Shown: positions 31,925 through 43,500, numbered from the stretch's first letter. The stretch is DNA of 64,000 nucleotides from Actinernus sp. WN-2022 (GCA_030867875.1 JAOWCC010001634.1:40133403-40197402); one strand, 5' to 3'. Program-made: numbers and translations. The notes: generated by a model from the letters alone, not told the origin.

Positions 31925-32820
31925 TTACCGAAAACACAAATCTGAGTTTGGTGCCTTGAACTCAGGACCGAGTTTGGTAATTACCGAACACGCAGGACTG
32001 AGTCTGGTAATTACCGAACATGCAGGACTTAGTCTGGTAATTACCAAATACACAGGTCTGAGTCTGGTAATTACCGAACACACAGGTCTGAGTCTGGTAA
32101 TTACCGAACACGCAGGACTGAGTCTGGTAATTACCGAACACGCAGGACTGAGTCTGGTAATTACCGAACACGCAGAAATGAGTCTGGTAATTACCAAACA
32201 CGCAGAAATGAGTCTGGTAATTACCAAACACGCAGGACTGAGTCTGGTAATTACCAAATACACAGATCTGAGTCTGGTAATTACCGAACACGCAGAAATA
32301 AGTCTGGTAATTACCAAATACACAGGTCTGAGTCTGGTAATTACCGAACACGCAGGACTTAGTCTGGTAATTACCAAATACACAGGTCTGAGTCTGGTAA
32401 TTACAGAACACACAGGTCTGAGTCTGGTAATTACCGAACACGCAGGACTGAGTCTGGTAATTACCGAACACGCAGAAATGAGTCTGGTAATTACCAAACA
32501 CGCAGAAATGAGTCTGGTAATTACCAAACACGCAGGACTGAGTCTGGTAATTACCAAATACACAGATCTGAGTCTGGTAATTACCGAACACGCAGAAATG
32601 AGTCTGGTAATTACCAAATACACAGGTCTGAGTCTGGTAATTACCGAACACGCAGGACTGAGTCTGGTAATTACCGAACACGCAGGACTGAGTCTGGTAA
32701 TTACCGAACACGCAGAAATGAGTCTGGTAATTACCGAACACGCAGGACTGAGTCTGGTAATTACCGAACACGCAGGACTGAGTCTGGTAATTACCAAACA
32801 CGCAGGTATAAGTCTGATAA
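31925..32820 (-). repeat. 30-bp minisatellite B, second array (~29 units) with higher-order structure
   Basis: Unit: GAGTCTGGTAATTACCGAAC then ACGCAGGACT. Variants (GAACACGCAGGACT, AAACACGCAGAAAT, AAATACACAGATCT, AAATACACAGGTCT) recur in the same order about 300-330 bp apart (32041-32360 against 32371-32660), so a block of about ten units was itself duplicated. The long ORFs over this array on both strands come from the 30-bp period and are not genes. Confidence 0.9.
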
Positions 32821-33511
32821 ACCGAGTTGGAGAATACTGTGATTTAAAAACATGTGGTTTGAAGTTTAGTGATTAACAAAAATAATACTTTAAAAAGTTC
32901 CTAGTGGTACAATGCTAGGACTGAACCGAAATATAATCCACCGAATGTCCTACTTTGGTAAGAAACTTATGAATTCATCAGATGATTGTGAAACATATCT
33001 TATAATGGTATTGATGACACAATTTATATTTGAGAAGTGAATACGTACTGGCGGAAAAAAAAACACAGAGATATTTGGGTCTTACCGTAGGAATGTACCA
33101 GAAAAATCCAATATTATGTCAAAGTTATTGTAAACTCTCAACATTTTACCATAATTTACAATTTGGAATATTGCAACCTTTTTTGGAACGTGTTTTTTGT
33201 TACACTGCGTACCCTTACCATACTGAGGTAACAGGAATTTTTAAATGTAGAAGGAGTTGAATTTGTATATGTAGAATTTCACGAATCTAAGAAAGTGTTG
33301 TTTTCGTGAAACTGCACAAAGGTACATAAAACGATTAACCAGTCCAATTAAACGTCAATTTTCTAGCGAGACAAATGAAACCTTGTTGCAAGTATCTTTA
33401 AAACAAGCCATTTGGTTCGTATTGCGGCTTAAAAGATGCCAACAAAGTTTATGTTGATAATTGTTACTTTGGAAAGACCGGGAAATAATTTGGAATAGGT
33501 TGGAATTGGAC
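32821..33511. other. No gene recognised
   Basis: AT-rich spacer between minisatellite arrays B and A. Confidence 0.35.
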
Positions 33512-34005
33512 AAGTTGGGTACTCTGAATTTCAGAGCAGGCAAGTTGGGTACTCTGAATTTCAGAGCAGGCAAGTTAGCTACTCTGAATTTCAGAGCAGG
33601 CAAGTTGGGTACTCTGAATTTCAGAGCAGGCAAGTTGAATACTCTGAATTTCAGAGCAGGCAAGTTGGGTACTCTGAATTTCAGAGCAGGCAAGTTGGCT
33701 ACTCTGAATTTCAGAGCAGGGAAGTTGGGTACTCTGAATTTCAGAGCAGGCAAGTTGAGTACTCTGAATTTCAGAGCAGGCAAGTTGGCTACTCTGAATT
33801 TCAGAGCAGGCAAGTTGGATACTCTGAATTTCAGAGCAGTCAAGTTGGCTACTCTGAATTTCAGAGCAGGCAAGTTGGGGTACTCTGAATTTCAGAGCAG
33901 GCAAGTTGGCTACTCTGAATTTCAGAGCAGGCAAGTTGGGTACTCTGAATTTCAGAGCAGGCAAGTTGGCTACTCTGAAATTTAGAGCAGGCAAGTTGGG
34001 TCTAA
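33512..34005 (+). repeat. 30-bp minisatellite A, right array (~16 units)
   Basis: Unit: TACTCTGAATTTCAGAGCAG then GCAAGTTGGC. It is the same unit as at 26185 in inverted orientation, and lies just inside the right end of the 8.3-kb element. Confidence 0.92.
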
Positions 34006-34179
34006 ACGGTTGTATTTTTTCCCTTCGCGTCGTATAGCATTGCTTTATCTTTTTAAGGACTCAAAACAATGTATATTGCAGAACAGTTGAAAGTCCCCTC
34101 AAGTAAGTTCATTTTTTAGTAGATTTTGCAGAGAAAATATAGTTTAGAAAATGACAAAATAGTTTAGAATGCGTTCTAA

Positions 34180-35326
34180 CTAACTTTGATATACACTGTG
34201 AAAACTAACTGGTTGGAATAACCAATTTAAATGGTTATAACCATTTCATATTGGTCATACTAACCAATTTAAAAATGGTAAAAAATGAAATTGATAAAAA
34301 TGGCAATATAGAACCTTGTTGTAGCCTACCAATAACCTACCAATTATAGAATGGTCGAGAACATTTTAGCATTAAAAATGGTTCAAATTACATTATTAAG
34401 TTTTTGGTTAAATTTATCTTTACATTGGTTGTGTGAAACTTCCATTTCAATATTGGATTAGTACATACACTGTTATTTTCAGGGAGTTATTTTCACTAAA
34501 ATAACTCTAGAGAGTGGAATAACTTTTTTGGAGTTATATTTACTCAGGAGCCCATTTTGTTCGTTTAAATCCCAAATGCATGTAAATTGCTTAAGCATTA
34601 ATAAAACAAAAATAATACTATAGTACAAAATACTGAAAAGATCAATCGATCCATTCCGCAGTTGTTCTCCTGATACACGAGTAGAGACTGGTAACTACAG
34701 TACTGTAAATCGGTCAGCGGCAACGCTATGACGCATGCTCATGAGTACGTGTATATCAGGTTTCGGCTGTTGGACGAACTTCAAGTTCAACGGTTCCCCA
34801 GCGAAGCAGTTTCTGAGCGGTCTTAATTTCCTACAACTTCAATGGATTTACAGCAGGTTAGCTAGTTTAAGAGTTTTGGAACCAAGCTAAGAACTCACCA
34901 AGTCTTCGTTTGGACCCTAAATGGCTATTTCTGGGCTGGTATATTTGGAGGAAAACGAAACACTAAACACAGTTCGAAGATGACGGTAAGCCTTGCACAG
35001 TTTAAAGTAATGGTTCCCCGGGAGTGGTTCAAAGTAATTCCTAATTTACGTTCAAGTAGATATGTTGATTAGTAGGTCCCTTAATAATACTTACAAAAAG
35101 TAAATGACTATTTCACGGACGAACTAACTATGCAAAAACAATGTATATGCACGTGGCCCAGGTTCTAACTACGACCTAGCAAAGTGAAAACGTGAAGTCT
35201 CATTACAACTTAAATACACATCAGCGACTCGAATTAACCATCTAGTTACAATCTTATGATATTGCGTTGTGTTTGTTCATTGAACAAGTTAATTCTGTAA
35301 CATATCTTGGTAAAATATGCTGATCC
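34180..35326. other. AT-rich stretch with many AACCAATT/GGTTATAACC palindromic motifs; no gene
   Basis: 34200-34450 is rich in short inverted motifs (TGGTTATAACCATT, CCAATTTAAA), and 34480-34550 has an inverted GAGTTATTTTCA/AAATAACTC pair. Probably old MITE material; boundaries unclear. Confidence 0.4.
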
Positions 35327-35816
35327 AATAGACCAATCCAAGGTAATTTCCACCATCTTGTAGGGGGTGCAAACATGGCGTGAAATACAGTGTTTGTATG
35401 GGAATCCGATGCCAAATAATTTCCGTAAAATCGGATTTATGAAATATCCTTCAGATACAAACTTAAGATACCAGAAAAAAGATTAACTGATCGAAATTTG
35501 AGGGATGTAGCTGTGTTAGTAAGCATGCAATCGTGTTTTTAGTTTCCCATACATTTTTCTGTAACAAAGCGGGAAACTTTATAGACAAATGTACGGGAAA
35601 CTAAAAACTAGATTGCTCGTTTCCCAGCATAGCTACATCCCTCAAATTTCGATCAGTTAATCTTTTACCTGGTATCTTAAGTTTGTATCTGAAGAATATT
35701 TCATAAATCCGATTTTACGGAAATTATTTGGCATCGGATTCCCTTACAAACACTGTATTTCGCGCCATGTTTGCACCCCCTACAAGATTGTGGAAATTAC
35801 ATTGGATTAGTCTATT
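35327..35816. mobile_element. Foldback element with ~215-bp near-identical arms
   Basis: AATAGACCAATCCAAGGTAA at the left and its inverted partner at the right. Arms share TTCCACCATCTTGTAGGGGG, GATGCCAAATAATTTCCGTA and CGAAATTTGAGGGATGTAGC. The centre is about 60 bp. High arm identity suggests a young insertion. Confidence 0.88.
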
Positions 35817-38015
35817 TTCAAACATCTTTAAGTGCATATGAAGTAAAAATTAAGTTGAGCTAATGTTAAAATGCTTTCGAAATGAGGAATAATGACATTT
35901 TCCGTTTGTGAACATCTCGTCTCGTTTCAGATATATTCAGGTTTTTGTAATATGCAAATGAGATGACCTGTGACGTCATAGTGTTTGCACAGCTTGGAGA
36001 CAAATCACATATCTCTACAATTATTGGATAAAAACTATTGAAACTTTGCACATATGTGCTACTATGGCAAATACACATCATTGTGCAAATTATGATGTTG
36101 CCATGGAAACAGTCTGGCCCCAGGCTTCCACTACAAATATCACAAACTTCCCTAATTTCTCCTTTGTCAAACACATTTTTTTTGGTGTGGGTCCAAAATA
36201 AGATTTGGAACAATGTAGGCATTGTATGTGAATAGTTTAAGGAACTATTTTTTGTAATAAGGAAAGAAATTGGAATTTTATATTCAAGGTGAAAGGTGCG
36301 TGGGGTAATGAGAGTTTCTATGGCAACACCATAATTTACACAGTGATGTGTACTTTTTAATTTAATTCATTTATATATATTAGAATTTGTATGGGCATCC
36401 TCTCTATTAGTTCTAGGCTATTAGGATGCCCCGTACTCTTTGTATCTTATCTTGGTTTAGTCTATCAAATAGTTGTATTATTGTAACTATTTCTCCTTTT
36501 TTTCTTTCTATTTGTAATACCTTGTAATTATTCTGATACATTGAGTTAAATTGAACAAACTTGAAACTTGAACTTTGAGTATATTTCGAAGTTAACAAGG
36601 TCGTTTCTAAGCCAGTAAATAACTATAAACCTTAGGCATAGACTACTACTAGTAGTGAACCTCGTATCTCAGCTCTACCCAGAAGTCCTCGCAGGCACCA
36701 ATATGCTAATTATGTGATAACTGTTAGAAGTCTATCTTCTGGTAAGCTACTAAATAGACATGCTTAATATTGCCTGATTGCTACATTTGTCTATAGGTTG
36801 TTTGCCAGTAATTATTTATTTATGAAGGGTAAGATTTATCTACAGGCCATTTCATGACTAAAAAAACAGAGAGTAATCCTTAGAATTTAGACTTTTGTTT
36901 TAATTTCTTAATTAACAAAATAACATTAGATACTTTCTTTTTTAGATAACATTTCTTTGTTATAGTGGGTGCTTCCAATGAGCACACAAACACCTTGAAA
37001 ATCAAATACAATTTCATTATTTCCCAATATAATTTAAATTAAGTAATATAACACTGCTAACAGTACTGTTGTACTCTTTCTTTTTCAGAATACATGTATG
37101 CCAGAAAAGCAAAGATAGCACATGACTGTCAGGTATACATGTATAGTATGCAACAAGTTTGCTGGTTGGCTGAGTACATTAAAAAAGTAATTGTGCAGGT
37201 AATTGAAAGGTATAATTTCTTACAATAATATATGCTTACAACATTATCTGGAATATTAATGCTAGGTATATGTACAATGTATGAGCAGGGTGATTTTAAA
37301 TAAACGCCAGGGACATTTATTTGAGACCCTACTTTTTATTGAAGACCTGGCCTGGAAGTGATTGTGTCAATACATGTCCCAATTTACAAGTACTTGGTAC
37401 ACTAGTTTAATTTAGACTGTTCCATTCTACCGATTTTTCAGCACTTGGTTGCATTCTATCAACTAACTAGCTGTTGCATGGTTATAAGTGGCCCACCCTT
37501 GGATGCTTGCACGGGAATACGTGACCCCCTCTCTGCATTTATAGAAGTTGAGGTCTCATTCACTAGTTAGCCCCAGAATATTATGCCGCTAGAGATTTGT
37601 TTACATCGTTAATGGTTATTTTATGTTTGCATAACTGGACACATCAATACAAAATAATTATTTACTGAAAATCCGATTAGCTGATGAAGAAGGTATTTTT
37701 CTTAATTGGGGGCGAACTTGTGACCTTTTGATTGCTTGATAAACACTTGCAGAACTTTGTTACTCAGGAGGCCAAAGGCCTTGCACAAGTAATAACTTAA
37801 GTCAAACAAGTTACTTCTGTTCGTGTTGTTTGATATTTGACACTAACCCGGTTTTCCCATGAGATACATGTAGAATGCACATTACAATGTATTCCACTCT
37901 TTTGTCAAACATGTTTGCCCTCAAAGTCTATAATATTAACAACTAACCGCATGGGTCCTCGTAAACTTAATGATTAATTTCACTTGTGTCTTCAAAGTTG
38001 ATAAATTTTCTCAAA
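35817..38015. other. No gene recognised; probable LINE 3' remnant
   Basis: 36360-36580 resembles a LINE 3' UTR with a tail like GAACAAACTTGAAACTTGAA. Other ORFs in this stretch (for example on the minus strand at 35866-36222) show no family features. Confidence 0.35.
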
Positions 38016-38088
38016 CACGTTCTGGTGAGAAGCCATATCAATGTCAGCAGTGTGGCAAGTGTTTTAACAGTAAGAATAGCTTGTGACA
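38016..38088 (+). pseudogene. C2H2 zinc-finger fragment
   Basis: The frame reads TRSGEKPYQCQQCGKCFNSK then NSL and a stop. GEKPYQC is the standard linker plus first cysteine, and C-x2-C-x3-F follows, but the two histidines are missing. A fragment of a poly-zinc-finger gene rather than a usable exon; no neighbouring fingers are seen. Confidence 0.6.
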
Positions 38089-38559
38089 GCTACAACTAGT
38101 CTTTCTTAATTTTAGCAACCTTTAGTAGAGCAGTTTTCACTTGACTATCCTATAACCAAACGCAAAGTAATCACATCAATTCTGTTTAGAATGTATGCAA
38201 GTTATAAGCAAAGTAATCGTCGATTACTTTGGACAGTTAAGAGAAAGCCGCTCTATAAATATTTATACATTTTTTTTATATCGTTCAAACATTTTGTCTC
38301 CATTTGTTTGTGTTTCGTTTTCAAAACAGTGTTGATACATTCTCAGCGATTTAAAATTAATTTATCAACCAAAATTACTTCAAATATGTTAGTTAAAATA
38401 GCTTCCAAAATAATTTGTAGTTAGTATTTGTTTGTGTATTAACTAGAATTTAATTAAACGTGTCTGTTATTGTAACCACTAAACGAGTGAGTTGGTCCCT
38501 ACCTAAATTATTTTTCTTCAAGCAATATTATGAAGCGAAATCTTGTGATTAATGAATAT

Positions 38560-38932
38560 ATGTTGTGCATGCATGCACCCTGCTGATGCCATGCATCAGT
38601 GCAGATGTGCCATAATTCTCATACATGCACCCTGCTGCATGCAATGCATGCACAGGGGCCAATTTTCATGCACGCAACCTCCTGCATGTATGCACATGCA
38701 AAACCTCCTGCGTGCATGTACATGCATGATGTATGCAATGCATGCACAGGGGCCAATTTTCATGCACGCAACCTCCTGCGTGTATGCACATGCATGACCT
38801 CCTGCGTGCATGCACAGGGGCCAATTTGCATGCATCATGCATGCCTGCATGCATGCGGCATGCATGCAGCATGCATGCAGGCATTCATATATGCCTACAT
38901 GCATGCATGCCGCATGCATGCACATTTTGGAA
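38560..38932. repeat. ATGCATGC-rich satellite (right)
   Basis: Runs of GCATGCATGC mixed with CACAGGGGCCAATTTTCATG and CGCAACCTCCTGCGTG units. Sits directly inside the right end of the 13.5-kb segment. Confidence 0.85.
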
Positions 38933-38935
38933 GGG

Positions 38936-39556
38936 ATAATAGCACAAGAGCACTAGCAAATCGGTATCATCTCCGACACTGGGAACCGTGGTCTTTCCTC
39001 GAGCAGACTCCACGGCTGTTCTCACTATGAGAAGATCGGCGTCGCCCTCGGCGTGATGGGTTGTGGAGTTAGCCTTCTGGAGAGCCTGGTTCAGCATGTT
39101 TATAAAGCGATAACAGCCAGATGAGTCGTTGTTGCTCCGCCAAGCCCCTTCCTCTGATCAAACCCCCACTGATCTCTTTCTTTGTCCACCGAAGTGTCGA
39201 CTTTGGTGCCACAGAAGCAGCAGTCAGTTTTGAAGGAGAAAGATTGCTCTGCCTTGCGAGTCAAAGAGCGACTATTACCCAGTCGATGTTTCTGAGATAG
39301 TGCTCTCCATTTTTTATTAGCTCGTGCAATGTTGCTGGGGTGGCAATACGCTCGGCGGCAGTTCTGATGCACCTGCGGCTGCCCGGCAGGGGACAGTCTC
39401 AAAAGTATCATTACGCTCGGCGCTTGCCCGATTTATACCTTCACTCCCCTTTTCGTGAAGAGTCACGACCTCACGATCGAGAGGATTTTTGCAAATTACG
39501 GAATTTACTCTTTCATCCATTGTTGAAAACCTTAATTCTGTAAAATGTATATGCAA
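38936..39556 (-). pseudogene. N-terminal half of the GCDTTS-family ORF
   Basis: From an ATG at 39556 on the minus strand: MDERVNSVICKNPLD and VVTLHEKGSEGINRASAERN, then after a frame change QVHQNCRRAYCHPSNIARAN and SFSFKTDCCFCG, then after another AEGDADLLIVRTAVESA and VGDDTDLLVLLCYY, where the 13.5-kb segment begins. The Cys/His spacing (HQNCRR, CCFCG) suggests a zinc-binding N-terminus. The frame breaks show it is inactive. The rest of the protein is at 24630-25389. Function unknown. Confidence 0.7.
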
Positions 39557-40512
39557 ATTAGATCGTCGGTTTAAACAATGATTCAGCAGAAATGCAAAAC
39601 GACTACTTTTGTACTATTTTAGTCCACTGGCAGATCTGGCAAAAATGAAAATTCGCAGACTTTCAGTTTTAGTATAGTGTCGAAAAGTTTCTATATTTAA
39701 TTAATGCATAATCGTGGTTCTTTCCCAAATGTTTCAAGTCTTGAAGTGTTCTATCTTAGCTTGGCAGTGTAATCAAAGCGGGTCAACTAGTTCAATCCCG
39801 CAAAACTTCAACCCTGCTTAACAATACAACTAAATAAAAAGATATATGAATCTACTGTGAGCATTTGCTGTTTATAATTTGCAAGTACTTGGACTTACCG
39901 CGAATTCGGATTTTTTTTACAGACATGCGTATGACTAACGGGCAAACGTCTGTAAAAATTCGCGACTTTGACGACCTGTAACTTTGCTCCGAAATATCGT
40001 ATGGTATCCCTTAAATTTGGAGACTAGTTTGAGGTGTTAGGGTTTAGGGTAACAAAACTATAGCAAGTGTTCTGGGGAAATAAACCTTCAGAAAAGCTTA
40101 GCCGGCCTTAGCTTCCAACTTAATCAACCGTTTTTAAGCAACTTCCCCTACTGGGACTTTCTGGGACTTTTGATATGTTATAGAGGACATTATTCTCAGT
40201 CAAAAACCGTTGAAATACCTTCTATTGCAATTAGTCACAGGTTGACCGATTTTTTGCCATAAAATGCCTGGACTATTTCAGCTGCTTCCGGTTTCTGAAA
40301 ATAATTTTATTATACTTTATAATCGCACAGCGTACGCTACGAGATTCCTTCTCTTGATCTTATTCAATAAAGATTTTATAGGAAACTCAAAATAATTGTT
40401 GTTGTTTGTTGTCGTTTTGGTGTTTCGTGGATATTTTATTTGTTGTCATAGTATAATTACCACGATAATTCTCGCCCCTTGATTGGCTAATTACTGATTC
40501 GCCAATGGTTAC
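39557..40512. other. No gene recognised; small inverted repeat at 39898-39970
   Basis: CGCGAATTCGGATTTTTTTT, ACAGAC and GTCTGTAAAAATTCGCG form a small hairpin. The rest is AT-rich. Confidence 0.4.
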
Positions 40513-40702
40513 AGGTGCGGATCCAGACCGGTTTACACCGGTTTACGGAAACCGGTCAAAATTTCCAGATTTTTTTAGTAACCTTAACATTCGATTAAAA
40601 CTCTCTTTGAGAGAGGGGGAGGGGGTTCAGTAAAATTTCCAATTTTGGAGTTTGAGTTGGGAAGTCGGAAACCGGTCAGATTTTTTTCTGGATCCGCGCC
40701 TA
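40513..40702. mobile_element. Small MITE with GCGGATCCAGA ends
   Basis: AGGTGCGGATCCAGA at the left and TCTGGATCCGCGCCTA at the right are inverted. GGTTAC stands outside both ends (40507-40512 and 40703-40708), a likely 6-bp duplication. ACCGGTTT motifs repeat inside. Confidence 0.8.
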
Positions 40703-41214
40703 GGTTACACACTCACATCCAAATGTCGTAGCACGTGCTGCGAGTTTATAACTTCTTCATTCATCCAAACTAAAGGGAAATCTTCCTTTTAAAAGGTGCG
40801 TCTCCGTGACGTCTCCATGACGTCTCCGTCATGCACTTTCATGTTCGCTTCTTTGTTATTATATTTTATTGGAAATTTTCCTGTTAAATTATGGGAAGCA
40901 AAAGCGTCACAGTTACAACAAATATTTACCACCCTCACGCAGGATCCCTTACCAGGAGCGTCTATCTGTTATGCATTTGTGAGTCAGCGTGATCCCAGAT
41001 TAGGCTATTTTTAGCCGCGTGAAGCAGTGAGAAGCCTTGTGAACAGTAATTTCATGCAACATTGTACTAGGCAAACAATGCTTCCTAATGATTGATGAAG
41101 ATATTTGTTACTGCGTACAACTATAAAACCTTGTCATTGTGAAAAAGTAAGCATTTTATCGGCCCACCGCTCGGGGGGTATGGGATTTATTTACACCTCG
41201 GATGTTCTAAAAAT
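40703..41214. other. No gene recognised
   Basis: Contains GACGTCTCC(A/G)T repeated two to three times near 40808. No supported ORF. Confidence 0.35.
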
Positions 41215-42210
41215 AACCTGATCTGGGAATGTGCTGACTCACAGACCAAGTATGGGAGATGGACGCTCCTGGTAATGTGCTGATTCACAGACCAAGTATG
41301 GGAAATGGACGCTCCTGGTAATGTGCTGACTCACAGACCAAGTATGGGAGATGGACGCTCCTGGTAATGTGATGACTCACAGACCAAGTATGGGAAATGG
41401 ACGCTCCTGGTAATGTGCTGACTCACATACCAAGTATGGGAGATGGGCACTCCTGGTAATGTGCTGACTCACAGACCAAGTATGGGAAATGGACGCTCCT
41501 GTTAATGTGCTGACTCACAGACCAAGTATGGGAGATGGGCACTCCTGGTAATGTGCTGACTCACAGACCAAGTATGGGAAATGGACGCTCCTGGTAATGT
41601 GTTGACTCACAGACCAAGTATGGGAGATGGGCACTCCAGGTAATGTGCTGACTCACAGACCAAGTATGGGAGATGGGCACTCCTGGCAATGTGCTGACTC
41701 ACAGACCAAGTATGGGAAATGGGCACTCCAGGTAATGTGCTGACTCGCAGACCAAGTATGGGAGATGGGCACTCCTGGTAATGTGCTGACTCACAGACCA
41801 AGTATGGGAGATGGGCACTCCTGGTAATGTGCTGACTCACAGACCAAGTTTGGGAGATGGGCACTCCTGATAATGTGCTGACTCACAGACCAAGTATGGG
41901 AGATGGGCACTCCTGGTAATGTGCAGACTCACAGACCAAGTATGGGAGATGGACACTCCAGGTAATGTGCTGACTCACAGACCAAGTATGGGAGATGGGC
42001 ACTGCTGGCAATGTGCTGACTCACAGACCAAGTATGGGAGATGGGCACTCCAGGTAATGTGCTGACTCACAGACCAAGTATGGGAGATGGGCACTCCTGG
42101 TATTGTGCTGACATGACTCACAGACCAAGTATGGGAGATGGGCACTCCTGGTAATGTGCTGACTCACAGACCAAGTATGGGAGATGGGCACTCCTGGTAA
42201 TGGGCTCCTG
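41215..42210. repeat. 46-bp minisatellite (~21 units)
   Basis: Unit: CTGACTCACAGACCAAGTAT, GGGAGATGGGCACTCCTGGT, AATGTG. Two main variants (GAGATGGGCACTCC and GAAATGGACGCTCC). The unit resembles the end of the MITE family at 44665 and 61458 (GGCCAAGTATGCGGGATGGA then TGCTCCTAG; ATGGACGCTCCTGGTTATGG). Confidence 0.92.
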
Positions 42211-42284
42211 CCACACTCTTTTTTGAGTTATAGATCTGGCGACCAACCTTGTATTCTTTTAGATACCTCAATATTTATTAGTGT

Positions 42285-42480
42285 GTGACGTCATACCCTG
42301 TTAATAGTGCGTGACCGTATACCGTGTTAATAGTGCGTGACCGTATACCGTGTTAATAGTGCGTGACCGTATACCGTGTTATTAGTGCGTGACCGTATAC
42401 CGTGTTAATAGTGCGTGATGGTATACCGTGTTAATAGTGCGTGACCATATACCGTGTTATTAGTGCGTGATGTCATTCCA
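42285..42480. repeat. 26-bp minisatellite (~8 units)
   Basis: Unit: GTGCGTGACCGTATACCGTG then TTAATA, with the GTATAC palindrome. The outer units have GTGACGTCAT-like variants. Confidence 0.9.
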
Positions 42481-43000
42481 TGTTACTTCAAACACGATAG
42501 TTTGATCATATTCAAGAAAGCCAAAACAAAACTTTTTCGTTTTTTCTACTAGTAAATATACATTAAATGCAGAAGCCTCACACCGGGCGAGAAACGCAGG
42601 GAAGTCGGCGTTAGGTCGCACAATTATCGGGAAGCCTTTCAAGCGCTCCGATTAGATTGGTTTGCTCATACTCACGACCCGGCACGAAGCGGCGCCGATC
42701 TGATTGAGTGCATTTGGGATTCTCGCTTGGGTTCCCTGTGGTCGCATATGCGGATCGAGATTTGATGTATAAGGCGTAGCACGTTAAACATCGGAACCCT
42801 TCGAGAATTTCCGTAAATCCTGAGCATGCTAATCTTGAAAACTCAAGCGATTGTTTTCTCTTTCGTCATAATCAAGGTGTACGCGTGCCTTCCGTGCGCA
42901 AGTATGTCGTGTATTCTCCTAAGTAGCGAGCATTTAGGCACTGCGCTGAAATGATAATCAAACTGGCATTTAGACCCCTAAAAACGTCAAGGTATCTGGC
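42481..43000. other. No gene recognised
   Basis: Short ORFs without resemblance to known families. Confidence 0.35.
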
Positions 43001-43039
43001 TCCTTTCGAAGTATTACAGAGCGCTAATACTAAAAAAAA

Positions 43040-43500
43040 ACGATTATTGTAGTACTGTATGGGGTAATCTTGGCAAGGGACTATCCGACAAACTCGAAAG
43101 ACTTCAAAATCAAGCTGCCAGAGTAATCACTTTTTCTCATTATGATAAAAGATCTGCGGAGTTACTTCTAGAGTTAAATTGGTCTGATCTCGTAACCAGA
43201 AGAGCCCAACAGTTGGCAATTACTATGCATAAAGTGATGCAGGGCTCTCTCCCACCCTATCTAAAAATATATTTACTAAAATTTCCAACATACATTCCCA
43301 CAATCTTAGGAAATCATCTACTAACACAGCTTCAGCTTCCATTATAGAGGGGCAGTTCTCTGGAACAATCTAACTAATGAGGCAATAAACGAACAAAATA
43401 CTAATGTTTTTAAAAGACTTGTACGCAAGTACATTTTATTACTTTTTATAATAAGTAAAGTAATTTTACCTAGCTTTGTACATTAAAAATTTATTTAGAG
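43040..43500 (+). pseudogene. LINE C-terminal fragment
   Basis: Frames give YCSTVWGNLGKGLSDKLERL, QNQAARVITFSHYDKRSAEL, KVMQGSLPPYL, and after a frame change SFHYRGAVLWNNLTNEAINE and VFKRLVRKYILL. This is the usual end of CR1/L2-type ORF2. The RT core is missing. Confidence 0.75.

Larger units (their letters stand above)
25864..34175. mobile_element. 8.3-kb inverted-repeat element with 30-bp palindromic minisatellite near both ends
   Basis: The left end AACGCATTCTAAACTATTTT and the reverse complement of the right end are the same, and the match runs on for about 50 bp (TGTCATTTTC, AAACTATATTT, CTGCAAAA). CTAA flanks both sides (25860-25863 and 34176-34179), a likely 4-bp duplication. Inward of each end lies an array of the same minisatellite in inverted orientation. 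A solitary end of the family is at 19602. The interior has no recognised transposase. Confidence 0.75.
25390..38935. mobile_element. 13.5-kb segment with 17-bp inverted ends inserted in the GCDTTS-family ORF
   Basis: The left boundary reads AT|CCCTTCCAAAATGT and the right boundary ACATTTTGGAAGGG|AT. Both sit exactly where homology to the two halves of the interrupted ORF stops. With one AT kept, the flanks rejoin in the same reading frame. ATGCAT-rich satellite lies inside both ends (25400-25700 and 38560-38930). The interior contains another inverted-repeat element, minisatellites and MITEs. No transposase was recognised. The alternative is two unrelated ORF fragments that happen to be in order, on one strand and cut at the same place. 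Confidence 0.6.

Noticed and set aside
31836..32876. Open frames of 279-346 codons over minisatellite B
   Set aside because: The 30-bp period is a multiple of three, so a unit without a stop gives long frames on both strands. No start context, splice or domain supports a gene.
33355..33994. Open frames over minisatellite A
   Set aside because: Same artefact: 30-bp units open in several frames on both strands.
38191..38424. 77-codon ORF after the zinc-finger fragment
   Set aside because: AT-rich, hydrophobic low-complexity translation with no family features.
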